A DNA stretch of 64,000 nt, from the NCBI RefSeq assembly GCF_016808095.1, contig NC_068974.1, forward strand, positions 27,574,825 through 27,638,824, given 5' to 3'. A program made the translations under genes and the position numbers. Below are positions 14,501 through 28,431 of this stretch, piece by piece. Origin of the DNA: Vigna angularis (Eukaryota; Streptophyta; Magnoliopsida; Fabales; Fabaceae). The notes beneath the pieces are model-generated. The model did not search any database, was not told the origin of the DNA, and saw only the letters and a list, made by a program, of their open reading frames with translations. Within the stretch, counting starts at the first letter, position 1, and the number at the start of each line of letters is the position of its first letter.

Positions 14501-15903
14501 GCAAATGGGTGTATAAAACAAAGTACAAAGCTGATGGCAACATTGAAAGGTACAAAGCTCGTTTAGTGGCTAAGGGCTATACACAGCAAGAGGGCATAGA
14601 CTATTTGGACACCTTCTCTCCTGTGGCCAAACTCACCACAGTCAGATTACTCATTGCTCTAACAGCTTCCAACAGTTGGTTTCTTCATCAACTGGATGTT
14701 GACAATGCCTTCTTACACGGAGACCTTCATGAAGAAGTCTACATGGAACCACCCCCAGGGTTAAACGTATACAATAAAGGACAGGTTTGTAAGTTAACCA
14801 AATCACTGTATGGCTTAAAACAAGCTAGCAGGCAGTGGTTTGAAAAACTTTCTTCCTTCCTGACAACTGCAAAGTTTGTCCAATCCAAATCTGACCATTC
14901 TCTATTTACTAAGAAAACACCTACTAGCTTCACTGCTCTTCTTGTGTATGTAGATGATATTGTGCTAACAGGGAGCTCTATGATCGAGATCAACCACATA
15001 AAGGAGCTTCTCCATAACAGGTTCCGAATAAAGAACCTAGGAGAACTCAAATATTTCCTAGGACTGGAAGTAGCTAGATCTAAAAGAGGGATCCACTTAT
15101 GTCAAAGGAAATACGCCTTAGATATACTGGAAGACACCGGAATGCTGGGCTGTAAGCCTTCATCTACTCCCTTTCTTAGTGACACAAACTCTTTGTACAG
15201 ATTGGACAGCTACCTGGATGACCCAGGCCCTTACAGAAGGCTGATAGGGAAGTTGTTATACCTCACAAATACTAGACCTGACCTGTGTTTCTCAGTTAAT
15301 TTACTTAGTCAATTTGTTCAATCTCCTACTGACCATCACTATCGGGCCATCCAACATATTCTCAGGTACATCAAGTCTAAGCCATCTGAGGGGTTGTTTT
15401 TCCCTGCTGATTCTCTTCTACAGCTAAAGGGATTTAGTGATTCAGACTGGGCTACATGTCCCAACACCAGAAGATCCACGACAGGATTATGTATCTTCCT
15501 TGGATCCTCTCTCATCTCTTGGAAATCTAAGAAGCAGAGAACTGTCTCCAGATCATCTACTGAAGCTGAATATAGAGCGCTTGCAGCCACTGTATGCGAG
15601 ATACAGTGGCTCAGTTATCTCCTACAGGACCTTCAAGTAGAAGAGTCAGGAACACCGGCCTTATATTGCGACAACAAGTCAGCCAGGCACATAGCTCACA
15701 ACCAGAGCTTTCATGAACGGACCAAACATATTGAGCTTGACTGCCATGTAGTGCGTGAGAAGGTACAAGAACAACTTTTGAACCTTCTTCCCGTACGCTC
15801 TGACGAACAGTTGGCTGACATCTTCACGAAGTTTCCCCATCGCGTCAGGTTTAGATCGATTATTCCCGAGCTTGGACTGACCACCATCCATCGTCCAGCT
15901 TGA
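11560..15903 (+). pseudogene. Copia gag-pol polyprotein with one internal stop
   Basis: One frame runs from the ATG at 11,560 to TGA at 15,903, broken only by TAA at 14,182-14,184. In order it shows a copia gag domain (HPGENPGLTL...NYSSWSRSM), a zinc knuckle (CSFCNKMNHTIDEC, near 12,400), protease (DTGATDH, about 12,730), the GAG-pre-integrase motif (WHCRLGHPG, about 13,130), the integrase core (HCDIWGP, RSDNGPEF and the Glu of TPEQNSVVE), RT (WVYKTKYKADG; catalytic YVDD near 14,950) and RNase H (SDSDWA; DNKSARHIA). The stop lies between integrase and RT, where no copia family is known to use readthrough, so I take it as a nonsense mutation. The gag ATG was chosen over an upstream TTG. Confidence 0.92.
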
Positions 15904-15911
15904 GGGGAGGC
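15902..15911 (+). other. Polypurine tract of the copia element
   Basis: GAGGGGAGG plus one C lies immediately before the 3' LTR and overlaps the pol stop codon. It is the expected priming site for plus-strand DNA. Confidence 0.85.
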
Positions 15912-16343
15912 TATTAGGATTATACCTAATCCATTACTGTCATAAAGACAGTAACCATTTCTGTTTTACAAGGTTTTACTGTTACTCGTTTTTAGTTGTT
16001 AGTTAGAGCTCTATAAATAGAGCTCTCCTCTTTACCTTTCAACACTCTCTGTATCAATGCTTATCAAACTATAATAAAACAAGGAAAGAAAACATTTTTC
16101 TTACCTCTCGTGATTTCCTCTTCAACTTTGTCTTCTCCGGTGTCGTGAGCCACCGTCTCCTCCGCCGCTGACAGCACCGCTGCTCCATTGCCAGAAGGAA
16201 CCCTCCATCGCTCCATTCTCTCTCTTCCTACGCTCGTTCATCACAATGATTGCGTGGCAATATTACTCTGCCTACGCTTATTCACTACAGGCCATTGTGG
16301 GCTGGGCCACAGGGACATCTACAGTGTTGGGCCAATTCTAATA
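15912..16343 (+). repeat. 3' LTR of the copia element
   Basis: It has the same length (432 bp) and the same TATTAG...CTAATA ends as the 5' LTR. The TATA box in a palindrome is kept at 16,005-16,026. CAGCG follows as the target duplication. Confidence 0.95.
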
Positions 16344-17868
16344 CAGCGACTCAACTCGCTATGCGAACCCTCAAACAGAGACTCACCCCTCATAACCCTT
16401 CACACAACGATTTAATTCGTTGTGCGAATAAACCCTTTTATTGCATCAGACCCTAACCACTCGCATAACGCCCCAAAAGCTACGCGAGAGTCTCCAAACA
16501 GTGGCTCAGACTTCCCAAACTATCCTTGTGTGCCCATTTTCGCTATTCGAATAAAATTGGTAATAGTTTCAGACTCCAACTAGTCGCATAGCGCCCCAAT
16601 TCGCCATGCGGATCACCAAACAGAGAGCAACCCTCTCAACCCATTTGCATAGCGCGCCCATTCGCTCTGTGAATGGCCTAGTAGAAAGCATCTCACCAGG
16701 GTAACTCACTATGCAAATCTATTCGCATAGCGAGTCTACATAATCTGTAGAACAAATTCTGCAGAATTAAGCAACTCAACCACCAATTACCAATTTTAAC
16801 TATTTTTCCCAACTTCTAACACTCCCAGATTGTTTTATATACTTGATTAGACTTGTCTAAGTGATTCTAAATATTCCTAACATCAATTTAAAGTGTTTTA
16901 TGAATCAATTTCTACTCTAAAACATCAAATTCATCAACTTATGGACCAAAAATCAAATCTACCACTTTGAACCTGTTTTTAATCATTTTGATGACTCTAA
17001 CAAGTCACAATGGACTTCCTCAAGCTGTCCCAACAGTCTAATTGAGTCCACAACCCCTAACTCTCCAATTCACTACTCCACTTCCTCTAAAAAGACTCAA
17101 AACATGCATAATTCACTATACTTTCAATTTAGTTAATAATACAACATATTTCTCACATCAAGTACCTCCAATGTGTTCAATCACAATAATTAAATTCCTC
17201 CAAATAAGTTCATAAGCATCACAATATAGTTTCACAGATTAAACATTCCAGCACATACAACTCAATCTACTCAAAACATAAACAGTAATCGAAACCACAT
17301 ACCAATTCAGAATTTATCATATATACATATCATACAACCAATTTAAAGAAAGTATCTAGCTCCCCTTACCTTAGAGATAAACTGCTTAGCTCACAGAAAC
17401 ACTCCAACAGTACCTTTCATTGCAAGGGAACTCAATAGAACCTACAAATCACCAATCAGTGATATAAAACAGCTCTTAGAACCTAAATTGAGTTGAGAAT
17501 TGAAAGATAAAACTACAAGACACATGCAATCAGCAAAAATTGCATGATCCAGGTTTAAGAACATGCTGAGAAAGGGGGAAAACAACTTACTAGCCAGAAT
17601 CAAGAAACTGATAAGTCAGTTGTGTAGCACTCTACGCCGTGAATGTCTAGGTACCTCCTAATCATCAATCAGACAACTCGGTAGTGAGAAATCCTAGAGA
17701 AGCGAGAGAAAGAGTAGAGAATAATGTTTTAGAGAGATGAAGTGTTTTAAATAATAAACCGAGCTTTAGAAAGTTCTGTCTATTTTATAAGATTATTTTT
17801 AAAGTAAAAAACTCGTCTTATTATTTTAATAAACCTATCTACTCTATTACTCTATTTTCTAGGTTATT

Positions 17869-17871
<3 letters not shown>

Positions 17872-17934
<63 letters not shown>
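17872..17934. repeat. (AT)n microsatellite
   Basis: About 60 bp of pure AT repeat directly right of the solo LTR. It is the likely continuation of the microsatellite into which the LTR inserted. Confidence 0.9.
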
Positions 17935-21400
<3,466 letters not shown>

Positions 21401-21411
21401 TTGGATTCAAT

Positions 21412-21537
21412 GGTCAACAATACTCGTAAGTTGCAATTTTATTTTCAAATTTAGGGATCACGATCCATAAATTGACCACAAGAAAAAGAAAAGAAAAAAA
21501 GACAACGACGGGGAAAGCGAAGCAAGAACTAGGTCAA
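21412..21537. promoter_or_regulatory. Three W-box cores upstream of callose synthase
   Basis: TTGACC or its complement GGTCAA occurs at 21,412-21,417, 21,472-21,477 and 21,532-21,537. These are exactly 60 bp apart and about 390-515 bp before the ATG. W-boxes bind WRKY factors, and the Arabidopsis homologue is a defence-related callose synthase, so pathogen-responsive control is plausible but inferred. Confidence 0.45.
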
Positions 21538-21921
21538 ATTCGAGCTTACCAAAAACTTCATCGGTAAATTAATTAAAATAAAACAAGAAATAAATTCAAA
21601 AGAGACGAAAAAGGTACAAGTTTTAGGCAATATTGGTTAGGAAAATATTTAATCCGTTTAATTAACTCAGCAATTAATTAAAACTAAATAAGCAATGTGA
21701 AAGTATCTCAACGCGCTTCTAAGGCGCCTTTCTTCTTCCCCCTCAGCTTTCACCAGTGCGCACGTTAGCCACCATCACCATTCATCACCTTCTCTCTTTC
21801 TCTCTCTGTAACTAACACTACCCACACTTTCGGCACCCTCTTCAACTTCAAAACCCGTTACTGTGTCGTACTACTGCTACTGCTGTTACAGTTGCATCCT
21901 TCTTCTAGGGTTTCGATTCCC

Positions 21922-21930
21922 ATGCTATGA
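21922..21930 (+). promoter_or_regulatory. Two-codon uORF overlapping the callose synthase start
   Basis: ATG CTA TGA reads Met-Leu-stop, and its stop codon overlaps the main ATG at 21,927 (ATGCTATGA). Such an arrangement could lower or regulate initiation at the main start. The sequence is clear; the effect is an inference. Confidence 0.6.
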
Positions 21931-24900
21931 GTCTCCGCCACCGTCACCCTCAGCCGCCGGCTGCCGGCGCTCCGGGCCGGGACGATGATCCTTTCAACAT
22001 CATTCCCTTGCACAACCTCCTCACGGACCACCCGTCGCTCCGCTTCCCAGAGGTCCGCGCGGCGGTGGCGGCTATGCGGGCAGTCGGGGACCTCCGACGA
22101 CCTCCTTTCGGGCAATGGCAGCAGAACATGGACCTCCTCGACTGGCTTGCGCTCTTTTTTGGATTCCAGCGTGACAACGTTCGGAACCAGCGTGAGCATT
22201 TGGTTCTCCATCTCGCGAACGCTCAGATGCGCCTCACGCCGCCGCCGGACAACATCGACACGCTCGACGCCGGCGTGCTCCGGCGGTTCCGCAAGAAGTT
22301 GTTGAAAAACTACGGGGCGTGGTGCTCCTACCTCGGGAAGAAGTCCAACATCTGGATCTCCGACAACCGGCGTGGTGGCGCAGGGGAGGACCTTCGACGT
22401 GAGCTGCTCTACGTGTCTCTGTACCTCTTGATCTGGGGAGAGGCTGCAAATCTTCGCTTCATGCCGGAGTGCATCTGCTATATCTTCCACAACATGGCGA
22501 ACGAGTTGAACAGAATTTTGGAAGATTATATCGACGAGAACACTGGGCAGCCGGTTATGCCCTCGATTTCCGGTGAGAACGCGTTTTTGAACATGGTTGT
22601 GAAGCCTATTTATGAGACTGTTAAGCGTGAGGTTGATAGTAGTAGGAATGGTACTGCTCCTCATAGTGCTTGGAGGAACTATGATGATATTAATGAATAT
22701 TTTTGGAGTAGGAGGTGTTTTGAGAAGCTGAAGTGGCCTCTTGATGTTGGGAGTAACTTCTTTGTTACTGCTGGTGGTGGTGGGAAGCATGTGGGGAAGA
22801 CTGGGTTTGTGGAGCAGAGGTCGTTTTGGAATTTGCTTAGGAGTTTTGATAGGCTTTGGGTGATGTTGATATTATTTCTTCAGGCTGCTATTATTGTGGC
22901 TTGGGAAGAGAGGAAGTTCCCTTGGCAGGCTTTGGAGGATAGGACTGTGCAGGTCAGGGTTTTGACTATATTTTTCACTTGGAGTGGTTTGAGGTTTGTG
23001 CAGAGTTTGCTTGATGTGGGGATGCAGTATAGGTTGGTGTCTCGGGAGACAATTGGGCTTGGAGTGAGGATGGTGCTGAAGTGTGTTGTGGCTGCTGCCT
23101 GGATTGTTGTGTTTGGTGTGTTTTATGCCAGGATTTGGACGCAGAGGAACCAGGATAGGCGGTGGTCACCAGCAGCGAATGATCGGGTGGTGAACTTTCT
23201 GGAGGTTGTGGTTGTTTTCCTTATTCCGGAGCTTCTAGCTGTGGCTCTTTTTGTGCTTCCTTGGATTAGGAATTTTGTGGAGAAAACAAATTGGAAGATT
23301 TTCTACATGTTGTCATGGTGGTTTCAGAGCAGGAGCTTTGTGGGACGTGGTCTGAGGGAAGGTCTTGTGGACAATGTGAAGTATTCAGTTTTCTGGGTTG
23401 TGGTGCTGGCCACGAAATTTTGCTTCAGTTACTTTTTGCAGGTGAAACCCATGATTGCTCCGTCAAAGGCAGTGTTGGACCTGAAAAATGTTAGCTACGA
23501 ATGGCATGAGTTTTTTCATAACAGCAACCGGTTGGCTGTGGGGTTGTTGTGGCTTCCAGTTGTGTTGATTTATCTTATGGATATACAGATTTGGTATTCG
23601 ATATACTCGTCTTTTGCTGGGGCGGGTGTGGGGTTGTTTGCACACTTGGGTGAGATAAGAAATATGCAGCAGCTGAAATTGAGGTTCCAGTTTTTTGCCA
23701 GTGCAATTCAGTTTAATCTCATGCCGGAGGAGCAGTTATTGAATACAAGAGGAACATTGAAGAGTAAGTTTAAGGATGCCATTCACAGGCTGAAGCTCAG
23801 GTACGGTCTTGGTCGGCCCTATAGGAAGCTTGAGTCTAACCAGATTGAGGCCAACAAGTTTGCTTTGATATGGAATGAGATAATTCTGTCTTTTAGGGAG
23901 GAGGATATTATATCTGACAAAGAGTTTGAGTTGCTGGAGCTGCCTGAGAACTCTTGGAATGTCAGGGTAATCCGCTGGCCATGTTTTCTTCTCTGCAATG
24001 AGCTACTGTTGGCACTCAGTCAGGCTAAAGAACTGGTTGATGATAGTGATAAGAGGCTTTATAAGAAGATATGCAAGAGTGAATACAGACGCTGTGCTGT
24101 CATTGAAGCTTATGACAGTGTCAAGCACTTGCTTCTTGCGATTATCAAGCACAACACCGAAGAACATTCTATTGTGACTGTTCTGTTTCAGGAAATTGGT
24201 CACTCTCTCGAGATTGAAAAATTCACTAAATTGTTTGATACAACTGCACTGCCTAAGCTCCACGACAAGTTGATAAAACTAGTTCAGTTATTAAACAGGC
24301 CGGTCAAAGATCCTAACCAAGTAGTGAATACCCTTCAAGCCCTTTATGAGATTGCTATCCGAGACTTTTTCAAGGAGCAAAGAAATCCTGATCAGCTAAA
24401 GGAGGATGGTTTGGCTCAACAGAATCCTGCTTCAGGTCTACTTTTTGAGAATGCCATTCAGTTACCTGACGCCAGGAATGAGAACTTCTATCGGCAGGTC
24501 CGGCGCTTGTACACAATTCTTACATCCAATGATTCAATGCAAAACGTTCCAGTAAATTTAGAAGCTAGACGGAGAATTGCTTTCTTCAGTAACTCACTTT
24601 TTATGAACATGCCCCATGCTCCCCAAGTTGAGAAAATGATGGCTTTCAGTGTGCTAACACCTTACTATAGTGAAGAAGTGTTATACAATAAAGAACAGCT
24701 CAGAAATGAGAATGAAGATGGGGTTTCAATCCTGTACTATTTGCAGACTATATATGATGATGAGTGGAAAAATTTTATAGAGAGGATGCGTCGAGAGGGA
24801 ATGACTAAGGACAGTGATCTTTGGACTGATAAACTTAGGGATTTGAGGCTCTGGGCTTCCTATAGGGGCCAGACCCTATCACGGACAGTTAGAGGAATGA

Positions 24901-27236
24901 TGTACTACTACCGGGCTCTCAAGATGTTGACTTTTCTGGATTCTGCATCAGAAATGGATATTAGAGAAGGTGCCCGGGAACTTGTTTCAATGAGACCAGA
25001 TAGCTTACATAGTTCCATCTCTGAAAGGTCACCTTCCTCTAAGAGTTTAAGTAGAGCAAGCAGCTCGGTTAGTCTGTTATTCAAAGGCCATGAGTATGGG
25101 ACTGCTTTAATGAAATTCACGTATGTGATTGCTTGTCAGATATATGGAACTCAGAAGGAAAAGAAGGATCCTCACGCTGATGAAATTTTGTATCTAATGC
25201 AAAAAAATGAGGCTCTTCGGGTTGCTTATGTTGATGAGAAAACCACTGGAAGGGATGAGAAGGAGTATTACTCTGTTCTTGTTAAGTATGACCAACAGTT
25301 GCAGAAGGAGGTGGAAATTTACCGAGTAAAGTTGCCTGGGCCCTTGAAGCTTGGGGAAGGAAAGCCAGAAAATCAAAATCATGCCATAATCTTCACCCGT
25401 GGTGATGCAGTCCAGACTATTGATATGAATCAGGACAACTACTTTGAGGAAGCTCTTAAAATGCGAAATCTCTTGGAAGAATACAGGCATTACTATGGTA
25501 TCCGAAGACCCACTATTTTGGGAGTTAGGGAACACATTTTTACAGGTTCTGTTTCTTCTCTTGCCTGGTTCATGTCAGCTCAGGAAACAAGTTTTGTCAC
25601 CTTAGGGCAGAGGGTTTTGGCAAATCCTTTGAAGGTTAGAATGCATTATGGTCACCCAGATGTATTTGACAGATTTTGGTTCTTGACTCGAGGTGGTATC
25701 AGTAAAGCTTCCAGAGTGATCAACATAAGTGAGGACATCTTTGCTGGATTTAATTGTACTCTTCGTGGAGGGAATGTCACTCACCATGAATACATTCAGG
25801 TTGGAAAAGGAAGGGATGTTGGGTTGAATCAAGTATCAATGTTTGAAGCAAAGGTTGCTAGTGGAAATGGGGAGCAAATCCTAAGTAGAGATGTGTACAG
25901 ATTGGGACATAGGCTGGATTTTTTCCGGATGCTGTCATTCTTCTACACTACTGTGGGGTTCTTCTTTAACACAATGATGGTGATTCTGACTGTATATGCA
26001 TTTTTATGGGGTCGGCTATATCTTGCGCTTAGTGGTGTTGAGAATGCAATGGAAAGTAACAGCAATAACAATGAAGCACTTGGTACCATCTTGAATCAAC
26101 AGTTCATCATCCAACTTGGACTGTTCACTGCCCTTCCCATGATTGTAGAAAATTCCCTTGAGCATGGGTTCCTTCAAGCCATATGGGATTTCTTGACAAT
26201 GCAGCTCCAGCTTTCATCAGTTTTTTACACATTCTCAATGGGCACTCGTAGTCATTTCTTTGGTCGGACTGTACTGCATGGTGGGGCGAAATATCGAGCT
26301 ACTGGTCGTGGTTTTGTTGTTGAGCACAAGAGATTTGCTGAAATCTATAGACTCTTTGCTCGTAGCCATTTTGTGAAAGCAATTGAGTTGGGGCTAATAC
26401 TTGTAATTTATGCATCACATAGTCCTGTAGCTACTGACACTTTTGTTTATATAGCGTTGACGATCACTAGCTGGTTCTTAGTAGTGTCATGGATTATGGC
26501 GCCATTTGTGTTCAATCCTTCTGGCTTTGATTGGTTAAAAACTGTTTATGACTTTGATGATTTTATGAACTGGATTTGGTACAGTGGAAGTGTGTTTGCT
26601 AAAGCTGAACAGAGCTGGGAAAGGTGGTGGTATGAAGAACAGGATCATCTGAAGGTGACTGGCCTTTGGGGAAAGCTTTTGGAGATAATCTTAGACCTTC
26701 GATTCTTCTTTTTCCAATATGGAATTGTGTATCAGCTTGGCATTTCTGCTGGAAGTACCAGTATTGCTGTTTACTTGCTATCCTGGATTTATGTGCTTGT
26801 TATATCTGGGATTTATGTGGTGGTTGTGTATGCCCGGAACAAATACGCAGCTAAAGAGCACATCTATTATCGGCTGGTCCAGTTCCTTGTCATAATTCTT
26901 GCAATACTTGTGATAGTTGGTTTGCTGGAATTCACTAAATTCAAATTCATTGATATTTTCACTAGCTTGCTGGCATTCGTTCCCACAGGTTGGGGCCTGA
27001 TATCAATTGCCCAAGTATTCCGACCATTTTTGCAGTCCACTATCATTTGGGATGGTGTTGTTTCAGTGGCTCGTCTATATGACATAATGTTCGGAGTCAT
27101 TGTTATGGCCCCTGTGGCACTCTTATCATGGTTGCCTGGATTTCAGAATATGCAAACCAGAATACTTTTCAATGAAGCATTCAGCAGGGGCCTCCGGATA
27201 TTCCAGATTGTTACAGGGAAAAAATCACAGAGTTGA
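21927..27236 (+). CDS. CALS12: Callose synthase, CALS12/GSL5/PMR4 type
   Basis: One uninterrupted frame of 1,769 residues, the usual size for the few-exon callose synthases (CALS11/CALS12); other family members have dozens of exons. The N-terminal half holds the conserved plant region (NIIPLHNLL, LLDWLALFFGFQ, SYLGKKSNIWISD) and a first set of membrane helices (about 290-600). A large cytosolic GT48 loop (about 640-1335) includes QTIDMNQDNYFEEALKMRN, RMHYGHPDVFDR and GLNQVSMFEAKV, and a second membrane set fills the C-terminus. The enzyme makes (1,3)-beta-glucan from UDP-glucose at the plasma membrane. The N-terminal signature is closest to CALS12 (PMR4), which deposits wound and papillary callose. 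No stop or frameshift is seen. A broken second copy of its 3' half lies at 40,144-44,402. Confidence 0.93.
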   Translation: MSLRHRHPQPPAAGAPGRDDDPFNIIPLHNLLTDHPSLRFPEVRAAVAAMRAVGDLRRPPFGQWQQNMDLLDWLALFFGFQRDNVRNQREHLVLHLANAQMRLTPPPDNIDTLDAGVLRRFRKKLLKNYGAWCSYLGKKSNIWISDNRRGGAGEDLRRELLYVSLYLLIWGEAANLRFMPECICYIFHNMANELNRILEDYIDENTGQPVMPSISGENAFLNMVVKPIYETVKREVDSSRNGTAPHSAWRNYDDINEYFWSRRCFEKLKWPLDVGSNFFVTAGGGGKHVGKTGFVEQRSFWNLLRSFDRLWVMLILFLQAAIIVAWEERKFPWQALEDRTVQVRVLTIFFTWSGLRFVQSLLDVGMQYRLVSRETIGLGVRMVLKCVVAAAWIVVFGVFYARIWTQRNQDRRWSPAANDRVVNFLEVVVVFLIPELLAVALFVLPWIRNFVEKTNWKIFYMLSWWFQSRSFVGRGLREGLVDNVKYSVFWVVVLATKFCFSYFLQVKPMIAPSKAVLDLKNVSYEWHEFFHNSNRLAVGLLWLPVVLIYLMDIQIWYSIYSSFAGAGVGLFAHLGEIRNMQQLKLRFQFFASAIQFNLMPEEQLLNTRGTLKSKFKDAIHRLKLRYGLGRPYRKLESNQIEANKFALIWNEIILSFREEDIISDKEFELLELPENSWNVRVIRWPCFLLCNELLLALSQAKELVDDSDKRLYKKICKSEYRRCAVIEAYDSVKHLLLAIIKHNTEEHSIVTVLFQEIGHSLEIEKFTKLFDTTALPKLHDKLIKLVQLLNRPVKDPNQVVNTLQALYEIAIRDFFKEQRNPDQLKEDGLAQQNPASGLLFENAIQLPDARNENFYRQVRRLYTILTSNDSMQNVPVNLEARRRIAFFSNSLFMNMPHAPQVEKMMAFSVLTPYYSEEVLYNKEQLRNENEDGVSILYYLQTIYDDEWKNFIERMRREGMTKDSDLWTDKLRDLRLWASYRGQTLSRTVRGMMYYYRALKMLTFLDSASEMDIREGARELVSMRPDSLHSSISERSPSSKSLSRASSSVSLLFKGHEYGTALMKFTYVIACQIYGTQKEKKDPHADEILYLMQKNEALRVAYVDEKTTGRDEKEYYSVLVKYDQQLQKEVEIYRVKLPGPLKLGEGKPENQNHAIIFTRGDAVQTIDMNQDNYFEEALKMRNLLEEYRHYYGIRRPTILGVREHIFTGSVSSLAWFMSAQETSFVTLGQRVLANPLKVRMHYGHPDVFDRFWFLTRGGISKASRVINISEDIFAGFNCTLRGGNVTHHEYIQVGKGRDVGLNQVSMFEAKVASGNGEQILSRDVYRLGHRLDFFRMLSFFYTTVGFFFNTMMVILTVYAFLWGRLYLALSGVENAMESNSNNNEALGTILNQQFIIQLGLFTALPMIVENSLEHGFLQAIWDFLTMQLQLSSVFYTFSMGTRSHFFGRTVLHGGAKYRATGRGFVVEHKRFAEIYRLFARSHFVKAIELGLILVIYASHSPVATDTFVYIALTITSWFLVVSWIMAPFVFNPSGFDWLKTVYDFDDFMNWIWYSGSVFAKAEQSWERWWYEEQDHLKVTGLWGKLLEIILDLRFFFFQYGIVYQLGISAGSTSIAVYLLSWIYVLVISGIYVVVVYARNKYAAKEHIYYRLVQFLVIILAILVIVGLLEFTKFKFIDIFTSLLAFVPTGWGLISIAQVFRPFLQSTIIWDGVVSVARLYDIMFGVIVMAPVALLSWLPGFQNMQTRILFNEAFSRGLRIFQIVTGKKSQS

Positions 27237-28431
27237 CTGTGAATTGAGGTAATTTTTATTCATATTTATTGTATATTTGATCTGGCTTAAGTCACGCTGT
27301 ATTAGTATTGGAATCAGCATGTGCTGGTGTATTTTGTGAATGTCTAATGTTTGTGTGAAATATTATATCTGTCTAAGGCCTCAATGCATTAAATCCGGAT
27401 CACAATAAGTTGGTGTACTTTGTTAAGTACTGCTATTTCTGAGCTATTGCGGTTTCTTTTGAATGAACTATATATGTATACTTGTGCCTTCGTGCATGTG
27501 ATATCTGTCGACTGCAGTCCCTAAGGGGACGATAACCTGCTTCTAATGAAGCAGCTTCTGCTTTAATAACCTAAAAATATATTTACACCAAAAAGAAGAA
27601 TATAAATAAGTGAATCAGCGTAGTTTTCTCAATTTTTCTATAAGCCCGAGTAAATTAATAGTGTAATATCAATTTCACTGAACCATGGCTATCATTTGAC
27701 AACCCAGCACCCATATATATGTATTTTTTTTCTGAAAAATATTAAAAAAGTTCTGAAAAAATATTAAAAGTTCTGAAAAAAAGTTCAGCCCTTGGATTTA
27801 TAGCCGCAGAAGGTGTTGTTGAAAATACCACTGCCGCTTATCCTATTATGCGTGTCTTGTTTGTCTATTGTTCCTTGTTGTTATTTATCTAAAGGCTCGT
27901 GCGGTTCTTTCCATCTTTCCTCTTATCACATTTGAACTTTTACTTGACTGAATTAATTACCTGCTATCATATGTTCGTGTATTTGTCCCTTTAGCTAAGA
28001 GGTCTGTTTATGTTTGCAGTATTGACGATGGAAAGATGTGTAGAGAAGACCATAGAAGACGAGAGATGAACTTTTTTGGGTTTCCAAATTTTCATCTGGT
28101 TGAGTTGGTGGCTGTGATATATTTTTTTCCTGTTCTGTGGATAGGGGAGATTAATTTTTTGCTTTACTTTGATTATCATATTTGTTATTGTAATTAGTCA
28201 ACTCTGACGTTTTTTAAAATTAGTTTTGGCCGGTGATTTTCTGGTTGTGTGATACATCCCTGGCCATAATTGAGTTTTGTTAGCTTATTTCCTTAGTTAA
28301 GATTATAGTGCATGTTTAAGTCAAGAAAGATAATCGTTTATCTCTTGAATACCAAAAATACTTGCTGAATTGAACCCTCAGTCTTTGCAATTGAAATTGA
28401 AACTTATCTTTCTATACTATGTTGACGACCA
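27237..28431. other. 3' flank of the callose synthase
   Basis: The 3' UTR and downstream AT-rich DNA, with no gene visible. This stretch, and the last 430 bp or so of the coding region, are missing from copy B. Confidence 0.6.

Larger units (their letters stand above)
11046..16343 (+). mobile_element. Ty1-copia LTR retrotransposon, nearly intact
   Basis: This 5,298-bp element has two 432-bp LTRs, an initiator-tRNA-Met primer site, gag-pol in copia order (protease, integrase, RT, RNase H) and a purine tract before the 3' LTR. A 5-bp target duplication CAGCG lies at 11,041-11,045 and 16,344-16,348. By eye the LTRs differ at about 10 of 432 positions; at the commonly used plant rate of 1.3e-8 per site per year this means somewhat under one million years. 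The LTR ends are TATTAG...CTAATA rather than TG...CA. A TAA stop at 14,182 interrupts pol. It sits inside an older solo LTR. Confidence 0.95.
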
